From Pseudomonadota bacterium (GTDB taxonomy: Bacteria > Pseudomonadota > Gammaproteobacteria > Burkholderiales > Burkholderiaceae_B): a stretch of 64,000 nt of DNA. Below, one piece after another: positions 25,081 through 33,221 of this stretch. The translations under genes and the position numbers were made by a program. A model generated the notes under the pieces. That model worked only from the letters and a program-made list of their open reading frames with translations, ran no database searches and had not been told where the DNA came from. Position 1 is the stretch's first letter. Each line of letters begins with the position of its first letter. Location of the stretch: assembly GCA_023389155.1 (NCBI GenBank), contig JAEWEV010000003.1:72763-136762 (forward strand), read 5' to 3'.

Positions 25081-26085
25081 CTAGTTTGCTGAAATTCCCG
25101 TGTCTGAAATGATTTTCTTCCACTTTTCGGTCTCGGATGCCAGATACGCTTTGAGTTCTTCAGGCGTACTGCCTATTTTTTCCGCACCAATCGTCCTGAA
25201 TGTCGTCTTGACTTTATCTGTTTCCATTGCCTTGATCATTGCCTTCTGCAGCGTTTGAATTACCTCTGGCGGCGTACCGGCAGGCGCGAAGGTCGCAAAC
25301 CAGGGTCGTAACTCGTAATCCGGCAACCCGCTTTCGGCGATCGTAGGTACATCGGGAAGAGACGAAGAACGTTTTACCGTTGTGATACCCAGGGCTTTGA
25401 GTTTACCTGAATCGATATGGGGTTTGGATGAAGTAATACTGTCAAACATATAGTCAACCTGCCCGCCAAGCAAATCCGATACGGCAGGGCCACTGCCTTT
25501 ATACGGAACGTGCAGCATATCCAGCTTGCCCAGATAGGTAAAAAGCGCGCCGGCAAGGTGGATAGAGGTTCCGACTCCTGCAGAGGCATAGGTGTACTTG
25601 CCCGGATCGGCCTTGGCCTGGTCCATCACATCTCTGATTGAGTTGACGTCCTTGCGGCTGGCCTGCGTCACCAGGATATTTGGCACATCTGCCAACAGGG
25701 AAATAGGTTCGAAATCCTTGATCGGATCATAGCCCAGGCGTTTGTAAAGAGATGGATTCACCGCCATACCGTTAGCGACGATCATAATGGTATAACCGTC
25801 GGGTTTGGCATTGGCCACCTGTGTCGCGCCAATATTGCCTCCGGCGCCGGGTTTGTTTTCCACGACAATGGGCTGTCCCAGATCTTTGGAGATCGTCTCA
25901 CCCAGCGTACGCGCAATCACATCCATTGCCCCGCCCGGTGGGAAAGGCACGACCCAGGTAATGGGACGCTCGGGATAGGCGGCAAACGCCTGTGTATTCA
26001 CGGAAAAGCTGGCAAGCATAGCTGCAGCCGATAATATGCTGATGCCGAACGAGCGACGGGTAGTTTTTTTCAAATTTATCTCCAT
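25081..26085 (-). CDS. Bug/TctC-family binding protein within the cat cluster
   Basis: This Bug protein has a signal peptide ending near NTQAFA-AYPERP. It carries VPFPPGGAMDVIARTLGETI, VVENKPGAGGNIG and the C-terminal TIGAEKIGSTPEELKAYLASE. Two starts compete: ATG 26085 without a good ribosome site, and TTG 26073 (LKKTTRRSF) with GGAGATAAAT directly ahead; the TTG may be the true one. It precedes catC by 49 bp. Position suggests the ligand is a cat-pathway compound such as an aromatic acid or muconate; this is not shown by residues. Confidence 0.9.
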   Translation of the reverse strand: MEINLKKTTRRSFGISILSAAAMLASFSVNTQAFAAYPERPITWVVPFPPGGAMDVIARTLGETISKDLGQPIVVENKPGAGGNIGATQVANAKPDGYTIMIVANGMAVNPSLYKRLGYDPIKDFEPISLLADVPNILVTQASRKDVNSIRDVMDQAKADPGKYTYASAGVGTSIHLAGALFTYLGKLDMLHVPYKGSGPAVSDLLGGQVDYMFDSITSSKPHIDSGKLKALGITTVKRSSSLPDVPTIAESGLPDYELRPWFATFAPAGTPPEVIQTLQKAMIKAMETDKVKTTFRTIGAEKIGSTPEELKAYLASETEKWKKIISDTGISAN

Positions 26086-26154
26086 TCGATAAAAGTTTAT
26101 GGGCTGCCATACGCGCCGATCTGTCGGCAAGGCACATCGTTTATCGTTTTCTTT

Positions 26155-26183
26155 ATTATGCGTATTGTTTTTGTCTGTGTCTA
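26155..26183 (-). promoter_or_regulatory. Promoter of the tctC-catC-catD operon
   Basis: On the minus strand TAGACA (26183-26178) and CATAAT (26160-26155) are 17 bp apart, close to the arrangement at catB. The predicted start near 26148 places the ATAC-N7-GTAT site at about -64. Confidence 0.55.
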
Positions 26184-26204
26184 AGACTATATTTGTGCCA
26201 ACCG

Positions 26205-26219
26205 ATACTTATAAGGTAT
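26205..26219 (-). promoter_or_regulatory. CatR/CatM-type LysR binding site, catR/tctC intergenic region
   Basis: A second exact ATAC-N7-GTAT lies in the divergent region, about 64 bp upstream of the inferred tctC-catC-catD start and 5 bp before the catR ATG. This is consistent with activation leftward and self-repression of catR. Confidence 0.75.
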
Positions 26220-26224
26220 GAATA

Positions 26225-27106
26225 ATGGAGCTGAGACAGATCCGGTATTTTCAGTGTGTGGCGCGAGAGCTGAGCTTTACGAAAGCGGCTCGCTTGCTGC
26301 ACATCGCGCAACCACCCCTGAGCCGGCAAATCAAAATGCTGGAAGACGAACTGGGCGTAGCGCTTTTTGAACGGCTAGGCAGAGGTATACAGCTGACGGA
26401 TGCCGGTCGCTATTTTCTGGATCAGACGGAAACAATGACACAGCGGCTGGAAGAGACAGTTAATGCAACTCGCCGTATCGGACGCAATGAGCGCACATGG
26501 TTCGGCGTGGGCTTTGTTCCTTCCACGCTCTATGGACATATGCCGGCTGTGATACGCGAACTTCGCCAGATGAATTCCCAGGTTGAAATCGGCTTGGTAG
26601 AAATGACAACCTTGCAGCAGTTTGATGCCCTCAAGTCTGGCCGGATCGATATCGGCGTCGGACGCATCATCCTGAATGATGACGAAATTGAGCGACTTGT
26701 CCTGACTGACGAATCGCTGGTTGTCGCCTTGCCCATCTCGCATCCACTGGCAAAAAAAAACAGTCTGAGACTGCAGGATATCCTGAACGAACCGCTCATT
26801 CTGTACCCAGCCAGACCGCGACCCAGCTACGCTGATCATGTGCTGGATTTATACAAACAAAAAGGTCTGACCCCGCAGGTCGTCCAGGAAGTCAATGAGC
26901 TGCAGACTGCAATCGGTCTGGTCACCGCCGGCATCGGCATTTCACTGGTGCCCGATTCGGTCAGGCGCCTGCATCGTGATGACGTGATATATGTGAACCT
27001 GAAGGAACAGGGTTTCACGTCACCTATTATGCTTAGCTGGCGTAAGAACGATCAGTCTGCTTTTCTCAGGAAAGCCATCGGCCTGTTCAAGCGAACGGCA
27101 GTGTAG
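26225..27106 (+). CDS. catR: LysR-type regulator of the catechol branch (CatR-like)
   Basis: This 293-aa LysR protein has the CatR/CatM/BenM N-terminus (MELRQIRYFQCVARELSFTKAARLLHIAQPPLSRQIKMLEDELG) with the helix-turn-helix at about 18-42. Its effector domain contains VGFVPSTLYGHMP and RIDIGVGR. CatR-type proteins respond to cis,cis-muconate. The adjacent ATAC-N7-GTAT sites, here and upstream of catB, match the recognition sequence of this subfamily. It is divergent from the Bug-catC-catD operon. Confidence 0.9.
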   Translation: MELRQIRYFQCVARELSFTKAARLLHIAQPPLSRQIKMLEDELGVALFERLGRGIQLTDAGRYFLDQTETMTQRLEETVNATRRIGRNERTWFGVGFVPSTLYGHMPAVIRELRQMNSQVEIGLVEMTTLQQFDALKSGRIDIGVGRIILNDDEIERLVLTDESLVVALPISHPLAKKNSLRLQDILNEPLILYPARPRPSYADHVLDLYKQKGLTPQVVQEVNELQTAIGLVTAGIGISLVPDSVRRLHRDDVIYVNLKEQGFTSPIMLSWRKNDQSAFLRKAIGLFKRTAV

Positions 27107-27113
27107 GCCAGCT

Positions 27114-27758
27114 TCAGGTCACAGAGGCGATAGTGCCATTCGTACTGCCAGAGTATCTGAGATATCGAAGCACCAATTGTGTCGACTCCTCTGCCAGGAT
27201 CCCGTCTGCCACGGGTTTGGGATCGACCAATGCTATCCGGTGCGCAATTGCTTCCAGTACAGTCTGAATAATCGTGGAGGCCACTACCAGGTCTGTGTCA
27301 GGAGCAATCACCTCCGCGTGCCGTCGCAGCACGGTTTCTATCATCCGCGTCATTGCCCGACTGACCTGCAGGGTTTTGTTTTGCACACCCAGCCTCGGCG
27401 CCAGATCATTGATCATGCGATGCAAGTCTGGCGGCAGTCTTTCTGACACCAGGTTTTCGTCAATCAGCCGACGAATCGCATCTGGAAGATCATCACAATT
27501 GTGAATCAGCAGACTTTGTTCGAAACTGGCCAGACTTTTCTGGCAGCAATAATCAATGACAGCACATACCAGCGCCGCCTTGTTAGGGAAATATTGGTAC
27601 AGCGACCCAACGCTCGCCCCTGCCCTTTCGGCCACACGAATCGTAGTGAGGCGGTCATAACCCTCTTTCTGCAAAACCTGAATAGTCGCCTCGACAATCG
27701 CATCCATGGTGGCTTTCGCCCGGGCCTGGCGTGGCGTCTTCCTTGGCTTTAGGTCCAT
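27114..27758 (-). CDS. TetR-family transcriptional regulator
   Basis: This 214-aa protein has an N-terminal TetR helix-turn-helix (residues about 15-60: MDAIVEATIQVLQKEGYDRLTTIRVAERAGASVGSLYQYFPNKAAL). The all-helical ligand domain that follows is not recognisable to a subgroup. It converges with catR (7-bp gap) and diverges from the DinB-like gene. Its ribosome site GAGGTGAAAT precedes the ATG, and overlapping dyads with TTCAT/ATGAA half-sites lie 46-68 bp upstream. The target genes are not evident; self-control and control of the dinB-like gene are the simplest guesses. Confidence 0.88.
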   Translation of the reverse strand: MDLKPRKTPRQARAKATMDAIVEATIQVLQKEGYDRLTTIRVAERAGASVGSLYQYFPNKAALVCAVIDYCCQKSLASFEQSLLIHNCDDLPDAIRRLIDENLVSERLPPDLHRMINDLAPRLGVQNKTLQVSRAMTRMIETVLRRHAEVIAPDTDLVVASTIIQTVLEAIAHRIALVDPKPVADGILAEESTQLVLRYLRYSGSTNGTIASVT

Positions 27759-27803
27759 ATTTCACCTCAGTCAGAATTCGATAGAGAAAGCGAATAGACA
27801 ATG

Positions 27804-27826
27804 TGAATATTTATTCATATTATGAA
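27804..27826. promoter_or_regulatory. Overlapping dyads between tetR and the DinB-like gene
   Basis: TGAAT-ATTT-ATTCA (27804-27817) overlaps TTCAT-ATT-ATGAA (27814-27826), giving three regularly placed half-sites in the divergent region. Likely operator for the TetR protein. Confidence 0.5.
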
Positions 27827-27882
27827 CAGACATTCTAGAGCGACGGTTTGTATAACGTCAAATACTGTAACGGGAGTCTTTC

Positions 27883-28368
27883 ATGAAAATACAACCGTAT
27901 TCCAATCTGATTCGCTACAAGCAATGGGCAGATCGCGGGCTTTGTGAGGTCGCCACGGCAAGCTTCGACAAGCTGGAATCACAGGACGCCACCATTCTGG
28001 TGCGCATTCTGGATCATATCCAGGTGGTAGACCGGATTTTCCAAAATCATTTGCAGGGCAAGCCCCATTCATTCCAGGCGCCTCGTTCGGAAACACTGCC
28101 CGATATCCAGACGCTATGTGACCATTTCCGTGAAACAGATAACTGGTACGTGTCTTACGTCGACACACTGCCCGATTCGCGTCTGAATGAACCATTAACA
28201 TTCTCGTTCACCAGCGGCGCAAAAGCCGACATGACTCGTGCAGAGGCCATTCTGCATATCTGCATGCATGGCACTTATCATCGAGGGAACGCCGGTATTG
28301 TTCTGCAAAAGAATGGCATAACGCCCAACGATGACAGAATCACGGACTTTATCCAGATCGCGGCATAA
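27883..28368 (+). CDS. DinB-family four-helix metalloprotein
   Basis: This 161-aa protein resembles the DinB/YfiT-like four-helix bundle, with metal-ligand candidates in RILDHIQVVDRIF (His near residue 44) and in ICMHGTYHRGNAGIVLQKNGI (two His near 128-132). Family members include thiol-dependent transferases, such as bacillithiol or mycothiol S-transferases, but in proteobacteria most have no assigned role. The start is supported by GGGAGTCTTTC. It may be regulated by the divergent TetR protein. Confidence 0.82.
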   Translation: MKIQPYSNLIRYKQWADRGLCEVATASFDKLESQDATILVRILDHIQVVDRIFQNHLQGKPHSFQAPRSETLPDIQTLCDHFRETDNWYVSYVDTLPDSRLNEPLTFSFTSGAKADMTRAEAILHICMHGTYHRGNAGIVLQKNGITPNDDRITDFIQIAA

Positions 28369-28464
28369 CCCTTACGGCGCAAGCGTCATCGGCGCCTACC
28401 AGGTAGCTCGCCAGCATGCGATTGACCAGCCTGGCACCGACCCTGCTAGGGTTGTTTATTCTAT

Positions 28465-29100
28465 TTATTCTGAATAGGCGTTGAATTCGCCCGTTTTCGG
28501 GTCGCGCACAAACAGCACGCCAGTGGCAACACCAAAATAGGCACCGTGCAGGCTGAGCGCACCTGCCTGCACGCGTTCGCGTACCGCCGGAAACGTCATC
28601 AGATTTTCCAGGCTATATTGCACCACCGCCCATTCCAGATCCCGGATCCAGCTTTGACGATCGTCCGCAGGAGGACCAAGACGCTCTGCAACGGGCGCAA
28701 TCTGCGACATCCATTTGCCGATGAAATCCCGCTTGGACAGCGGCGCCGCCTTGTTGGCAAATGCAGCCACCCCTCCGCAACTCGCGTGGCCAAGAACTAC
28801 GATATGTTTGACCTGCAGCGCGTTGACGCCGAATTCGATCGCGGCACTGGTACCGTGATAGGAACTCTCTACGTCTGGTTCACAGGGCGGCACCAGATTT
28901 GCAATATTGCGTACGACGAACATTTCACCAGGACCCGCATCAAATATGGTTTCTGGTGCCACACGTGAATCACCGCAACCGATCACCATGATTTCGGGAT
29001 GCTGGCCATTTTCCGCAAGTTTCTCGTAACGGACGCGCTCGCGTTCAAGCCGCCCATGAAGAAAAGAAACGTAGCCATCGGTAAGTCGTTGGGGAAACAT
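28465..29100 (-). CDS. Beta-class carbonic anhydrase
   Basis: ATG 29100 (MFPQRLTDGYVSFLHGRL) is preferred over the in-frame ATG at 29133 because AGGAT lies just upstream; this gives 211 aa. The zinc ligands and dyad of beta-carbonic anhydrases are present: C42, D44 and R46 in GCGDSRVAPE, H105 and C108 in LGHASCGG. It interconverts CO2 and bicarbonate in the cytosol. It converges with the DinB-like gene. The long region to its right holds the promoter and riboswitch of terC on the other strand. Confidence 0.92.
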   Translation of the reverse strand: MFPQRLTDGYVSFLHGRLERERVRYEKLAENGQHPEIMVIGCGDSRVAPETIFDAGPGEMFVVRNIANLVPPCEPDVESSYHGTSAAIEFGVNALQVKHIVVLGHASCGGVAAFANKAAPLSKRDFIGKWMSQIAPVAERLGPPADDRQSWIRDLEWAVVQYSLENLMTFPAVRERVQAGALSLHGAYFGVATGVLFVRDPKTGEFNAYSE

Positions 29101-29279
29101 GTGAAGATCCTGCGTGCAAATTAATCGTGGCATTATTTTACGCCGATTATTTTTTCCGCTGCCAGAACTATCACAGAATACGGTGATTCAACGCCTTCGA
29201 AATAGGCTAATCCGCTAAGTATTTCCCCTGATATTTCACCGGAAATACTCATAAATCACTGAAAAATCACAAAAAACTG

Positions 29280-29307
29280 TTGACAGCCCTGCCGTTGTCG
29301 TTATACT
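29280..29307 (+). promoter_or_regulatory. Strong sigma-70 promoter of the terC leader
   Basis: A perfect TTGACA (29280-29285) and TATACT (29302-29307) are separated by 16 bp. Transcription would start near 29314, just before the riboswitch, leaving a leader of about 285 nt. Confidence 0.75.
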
Positions 29308-29313
29308 GACGGC

Positions 29314-29450
29314 ATCAAGGGGAGTAGCTTTCTTTCCGCACATCGTCATTACGGTTGTCATGCAGTCAATGCAAACACCCGGTGCGCGGACAACACAATT
29401 GTGTTGCTAGCAAGACCTTGCCACCAAGGGCAAGGCACATCCTCTGAAAA
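29314..29450 (+). ncRNA. yybP-ykoY (manganese) riboswitch
   Basis: The leader has the conserved elements of the yybP-ykoY class: AAGGGGAGTAGC near the 5' end and GCAAGACCTTGCC in the second conserved loop region. A pairing region that ends in GGCACATCCTC closes it. It precedes a TerC family gene, a standard partner of this riboswitch. An intrinsic terminator hairpin follows (29455-29479), so Mn2+ binding would decide between termination and read-through. Boundaries are approximate. Confidence 0.82.
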
Positions 29451-29454
29451 CGAT

Positions 29455-29490
29455 GGCCTGAGTCCTTGCGGATCAGGCCGCTTTTGTTTT
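29455..29490 (+). terminator. Intrinsic terminator of the riboswitch
   Basis: GGCCTGA and TCAGGCC form a 7-bp stem (29455-29461 / 29473-29479) followed by GCTTTTGTTTT. It lies between the aptamer and the terC start, the expected expression platform. Confidence 0.75.
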
Positions 29491-29599
29491 GTCTGATGCT
29501 CCTCTGGATTCAACCGCTTGCCTCTCGGGCAGGCATGACCTGGCAGGCGTCCCGATCCGTTCCACGACAACATTAAACCAAACGGAATCACGGTGACTT

Positions 29600-30310
29600 A
29601 TGCTTGAATTTCTACAGACACTTAGCTGGACCGCAGTTTTCCAGATCATCCTCATCGACATCCTCCTGGGCGGAGACAATGCAGTTGTCATTGCGCTAGC
29701 CTGCCGCAATCTTCCGGCAAAACAACGAATGCAAGGCATTCTGTGGGGCACGGCGGGAGCCATCATCCTGCGTGTGGCGCTGATTGCATTTGCGCTGACC
29801 CTGCTATCCATTCCCTTTCTCAAAATCGTGGGCGCATTGTTGCTGATCTGGATCGGTATCAAATTATTGATACCTGAAGAAGATGCGCACGGCAATATTA
29901 ACGGCGGAACGACGGTTTTCTCCGCATTCAAGACCATCCTCATTGCAGATTTTGTGATGAGCCTGGACAACGTTATAGCCATTGCCGGCGCAGCCCAGGG
30001 CGCAGATCCAAGTCACCAGATCGGGCTGGTCATCTTCGGCCTTGTCGTCAGTGTTCCGATTATTATCTGGGGCAGCACACTGGTGCTGAAACTGATCGAC
30101 CGCTTCCCGTTGGTGGTGCTTTTCGGCGCGGCCTTGCTGGGCTGGATTGCAGGAGGCATGCTGATCACCGACATATTTATTGTTGAACGATTCGGTGAGC
30201 CGTCTACGGCATTGAAACTGACTGCAGAAGTCATCGGCGCACTGTTCATTGTCATAGTTGGACGTGCAATCGCAAAGCGTAAAAAAACGCTGGCTGTCAG
30301 TAACGCATAA
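29600..30310 (+). CDS. TerC-family membrane protein (putative manganese exporter)
   Basis: This 236-aa polytopic protein has the two TerC acidic motifs in helices: LLGGDNAVVIALA (about 22-34) and DFVMSLDNVIAIAGAA (about 115-130), with six to seven hydrophobic helices. TerC family members such as Alx and YkoY export Mn2+ or metallate exported proteins. The upstream yybP-ykoY riboswitch supports a manganese role. The gene is monocistronic: a T-rich hairpin follows its stop codon. Confidence 0.9.
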   Translation: MLEFLQTLSWTAVFQIILIDILLGGDNAVVIALACRNLPAKQRMQGILWGTAGAIILRVALIAFALTLLSIPFLKIVGALLLIWIGIKLLIPEEDAHGNINGGTTVFSAFKTILIADFVMSLDNVIAIAGAAQGADPSHQIGLVIFGLVVSVPIIIWGSTLVLKLIDRFPLVVLFGAALLGWIAGGMLITDIFIVERFGEPSTALKLTAEVIGALFIVIVGRAIAKRKKTLAVSNA

Positions 30311-30350
30311 TTGACAGGCCAATGCGGGGCGTACTTTCGGTTTTACTTAC

Positions 30351-30369
30351 CGGGGTATGCCCCGTTTTT
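30351..30369 (+). terminator. Intrinsic terminator after terC
   Basis: CGGGG-TATG-CCCCG followed by TTTTT, 41 bp after the stop codon. A longer alternative stem pairs GGGGCGTAC with GTATGCCCC. Confidence 0.75.
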
Positions 30370-30435
30370 ATGGAAAGCCGCTTAGGTTGCCCCCGCTACC
30401 GCGAGCTGCTTACTTAGTCTGATTTGTGCCAGACC

Positions 30436-30978
30436 CTACGTTGCCGACGTTGTGGGGTTGATCACCAGCAGCACTTGCGCAGAATCCGCGCCACTTCCAA
30501 CGATCCGGTGCGGAATGGAAGAATCGAAATGTGCACAATCTCCCTTACCCAGGGTTTCGCTTTTTCCTGCCACTTCCAGCAAGATAGTCCCCTCCAGTAC
30601 GAACAGAATTTCCTCACCATCATGATTGGTCAGCTTGTGCTTTCCGACCGGATTGTCTCCCGGCTTCAGAACGAACGCCATCATTTTATGGGCAGGCGAG
30701 GTCCCGGCAACAATACGCGGCGCCCCTCTCACCTGATGCTCCCCCTGTGCGGCCTCGGCCCGGGTGATAACCACAGATGACTCAGCGGATTCGGATCCGA
30801 ACAGCGCTTCTACCTGCACCCCCAGCGCTTTTGCCATTCTTAATGCGACGCCAATGGACGGCGTAGAAAGGCCACGCTCAACTTTTGATATGTAGCTCCG
30901 AGTCAGGTCGGTTGACTGCGCTAAATCTTCGAGCGTCAGATTGGCCTGTTTGCGCAACAGCTTAAGTTTTAATGACAT
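30436..30978 (-). CDS. XRE-family regulator with cupin sensor domain
   Basis: ATG 30978 (MSLKLKLLRKQANLT) gives 180 aa; the frame extends upstream through the operator and is not preferred. The N-terminal HTH (about 1-62: TLEDLAQSTDLTRSYISKVERGLSTPSI) precedes a cupin_2 domain (about 100-178: KHKLTNHDGEEILFVLEGTILLEVAG, GDCAHFDSSIPHRI). This PuuR-like architecture senses small metabolites. It diverges from a Bug gene and a class II aldolase gene, its likely targets. A dyad of GTGTCAT half-sites lies between them. Confidence 0.9.
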   Translation of the reverse strand: MSLKLKLLRKQANLTLEDLAQSTDLTRSYISKVERGLSTPSIGVALRMAKALGVQVEALFGSESAESSVVITRAEAAQGEHQVRGAPRIVAGTSPAHKMMAFVLKPGDNPVGKHKLTNHDGEEILFVLEGTILLEVAGKSETLGKGDCAHFDSSIPHRIVGSGADSAQVLLVINPTTSAT

Positions 30979-30984
30979 ATGAAT

Positions 30985-31014
30985 TTGAATGACACAAGTG
31001 TCATATGGTATATT
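30985..31014 (+). promoter_or_regulatory. Promoter of the Bug-aldolase operon with embedded operator
   Basis: TTGAAT (30985-30990) and TATATT (31009-31014) with an 18-bp spacer. ATGACAC-AA-GTGTCAT (30989-31004) fills the spacer, and a further GTGTCATA half-site lies at 31016-31023. Binding here by the XRE-cupin protein should block both divergent units. Confidence 0.65.
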
Positions 31015-31081
31015 TGTGTCATAATAAATAGAAATTATCAGATAAATCAAAAACCAGACAGTCTATACTGGAGGAGCCATT

Positions 31082-32077
31082 ATGCCGTTTTTTCACAACT
31101 TGCGTACGTTTTGCAAAACAGGCCTTGCATCGTGTTTGTTGATTTCAGCCAGCATATTACCTGTATCCGCCGCACACGCCGCATACCCTGACAAACCAGT
31201 GCGACTTATCGTGCCGTTTGGCGCGGGCGGGATTACAGACGTGGTAGCTCGACTCATCGGTGAAAAACTGGGAGACGAGCTGAACCAGACAGTTGTCATC
31301 GAGAACAGGCCCGGGGCGGGAGGCACGATTGCCGCGCAAACAGTCGCACGAGCCAAACCCGACGGATATACTTTGCTACTGGGCACGGTGGGTACCCAGG
31401 TCGTCAATAGCATGCTCTACAGCAAACTCAATTATGATCCGACCGCATTTACCCCAGTGTCGCTAGTCAGCAATTCGCCTTACGTGCTCGCCATATCCAA
31501 CATACCGGAAGTGAATACCTTGCAGCAATTGATTGATTACGCGAGGAAAAACCCTGGAAAATTGAACTACGGCTCGGCGGGCAACGGCAGTTCCCCACAT
31601 TTGGGTATGGAACTGTTGAGTCAGGAAATCAAAGCCAAGTTTACACATGTGCCGTTCAAAAGTGGCATTGAAGCGATTAATGCCGCCATAGGCGAGCAGG
31701 TTCAGATCGTACTGGACGCCATTACAGTGATTGAACCACAAGCGAAGGCCGGGAAACTGAAACTGCTTGCCGTTGCAGACGAAGAACGCAACAGCGTAAT
31801 ACCATCTCTGCAGACCGGCAAAGAACAGGGATTATCGGGATTCGTCGTGGGATCCTGGAACGCCATTGTCGGTCCGGCTAACATGTCTTCCGATACGGCT
31901 TCCATACTTTCAGATGCAATCGGAAAAGTGCTAAGTCGCAAAGAAGTCATGAGTCGATTGAATGAACTGGGCATCGAGCCGTTACCTGTGGGAGTCGAAA
32001 ATTACAATTCTCATGTTCAGGCGGAAACCGCAAAATGGAAAAAAATCATTGACGCATCCGGAACCAGGCTGGATTAA
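31082..32077 (+). CDS. Bug/TctC-family binding protein
   Basis: This 331-aa protein starts after a good GGAGGAG ribosome site. A signal peptide (ASCLLISASILPVSAAHA, then AYPDKPVRL) leads to VPFGAGGITDVVARLIGEKL and VVIENRPGAGGTIAAQTVA, the Bug ligand-cleft motifs. The C-terminus has LGIEPLPVGVENYNSHVQAE. It is the first gene behind the XRE-cupin operator and is followed after 73 bp by a class II aldolase. The pair suggests a hydroxy-acid substrate. No TctA/TctB is near. Confidence 0.92.
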   Translation: MPFFHNLRTFCKTGLASCLLISASILPVSAAHAAYPDKPVRLIVPFGAGGITDVVARLIGEKLGDELNQTVVIENRPGAGGTIAAQTVARAKPDGYTLLLGTVGTQVVNSMLYSKLNYDPTAFTPVSLVSNSPYVLAISNIPEVNTLQQLIDYARKNPGKLNYGSAGNGSSPHLGMELLSQEIKAKFTHVPFKSGIEAINAAIGEQVQIVLDAITVIEPQAKAGKLKLLAVADEERNSVIPSLQTGKEQGLSGFVVGSWNAIVGPANMSSDTASILSDAIGKVLSRKEVMSRLNELGIEPLPVGVENYNSHVQAETAKWKKIIDASGTRLD

Positions 32078-32150
32078 CAGCGTTCACGTCATGACTGGGA
32101 TAACGGCAAATCAGCTGTCATCAACAGATTAGCAGTATAAGGAGTCACGC

Positions 32151-32954
32151 ATGCAACAAAACAACAGCTTTGAGCTGGATAAACAGACATTAATCGAGAA
32201 AGCCGGTGCGCAGATGGATAACACGCTGGCTGATACCACCTACACGGATCGCCAGAAGCTGGCGCTGACTTGCAGGATACTATTTGATAATGGGCACGAT
32301 TCGGGGCTCGCCGGTCAGATCACGGCACGGACTGATCGGGAAGGGAGCTACTATACTCAGCGTCTCGGCCTGGGTTTTGATGAAATTACAGAAAATAATT
32401 TACTTGTTGTAGATGAACATTTGAACGTGCTTGAGGGAGACGGGATGGCGAATCCCGCGAACCGCTTTCATTCCTGGGTATATCGGGCTCGACCCGATGT
32501 GAACTGCATTGTTCACACGCACGCGCGCTATACCGCTGCATTAAGCATGCTGGAAACGCCACTGGCTGTCTCTCATATGGATAATTGCATTCTTTATGGT
32601 GATGTTGCATTTGTCGAAAAGTGGCCAGGCGTTCCCGTGGGCAACGAAGAAGGCGAACTGATCTCTTCTGCCCTTGGCGACAAACGTGCGTTAATGCTCT
32701 CGCACCATGGACTGTTGATCGCCGCATCAACAATAGAGGAAGCATGTCTGCTGGGAATTGCGTTCGAGCGTGCAGCTCATATGCATTTACTGGCTGCAGC
32801 AGCTGGGCAGATCAAGCCGATAGACGAGCAGCTTGGCAAAGAGGCGCATGACTGGATATTAAGGCCAAAACGGAACGCAATTGCCTTTGACTATTATGCG
32901 CGACGCAGTCTGCGTGATCCCAGAAATAGCGATTGCCTTGCAGCAACAGATTGA
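32151..32954 (+). CDS. Class II aldolase/adducin-family protein
   Basis: This 267-aa protein contains the AraD/FucA zinc fold: LAGQITARTD, DGMANPANRFHSWVY, the zinc ligands HTHAR (about 123-127), and the later His in LSHHGLL. The family acts on phosphorylated sugars or, in this branch, on small hydroxy- or keto-acids (aldol cleavage or decarboxylation). It shares a second-gene position after a Bug protein and close similarity with the aldolase at 42323 (common GLGFDE, GDGMANPA.RFH and WPGVP). Ribosome site AAGGAGTCACGC. Confidence 0.88.
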   Translation: MQQNNSFELDKQTLIEKAGAQMDNTLADTTYTDRQKLALTCRILFDNGHDSGLAGQITARTDREGSYYTQRLGLGFDEITENNLLVVDEHLNVLEGDGMANPANRFHSWVYRARPDVNCIVHTHARYTAALSMLETPLAVSHMDNCILYGDVAFVEKWPGVPVGNEEGELISSALGDKRALMLSHHGLLIAASTIEEACLLGIAFERAAHMHLLAAAAGQIKPIDEQLGKEAHDWILRPKRNAIAFDYYARRSLRDPRNSDCLAATD

Positions 32955-33221
32955 GCAAGAGGTTTTAACCGGCCTGGAGCAACAGGCCCCCTCCCCTTAT
33001 CTATCCCGAGTGCCTCAAGAGCCACGGAGTGGGTAGCCCGTCAGATGTGATATTTCAAATGCATTGCTGAACCGGCATTCTGTTTCTCGCTTTCCCGCAC
33101 TGCTGGAAAGCGAAGCACTTCTGTGAACGACGATTAGGTCCCCTTCCTTCCTGTCGCACATCAAGAGGCATCGTGTGGCAGGTGCGGTATGGCAGCTTTA
33201 CGCACCCTGCCGACGCAGAAA

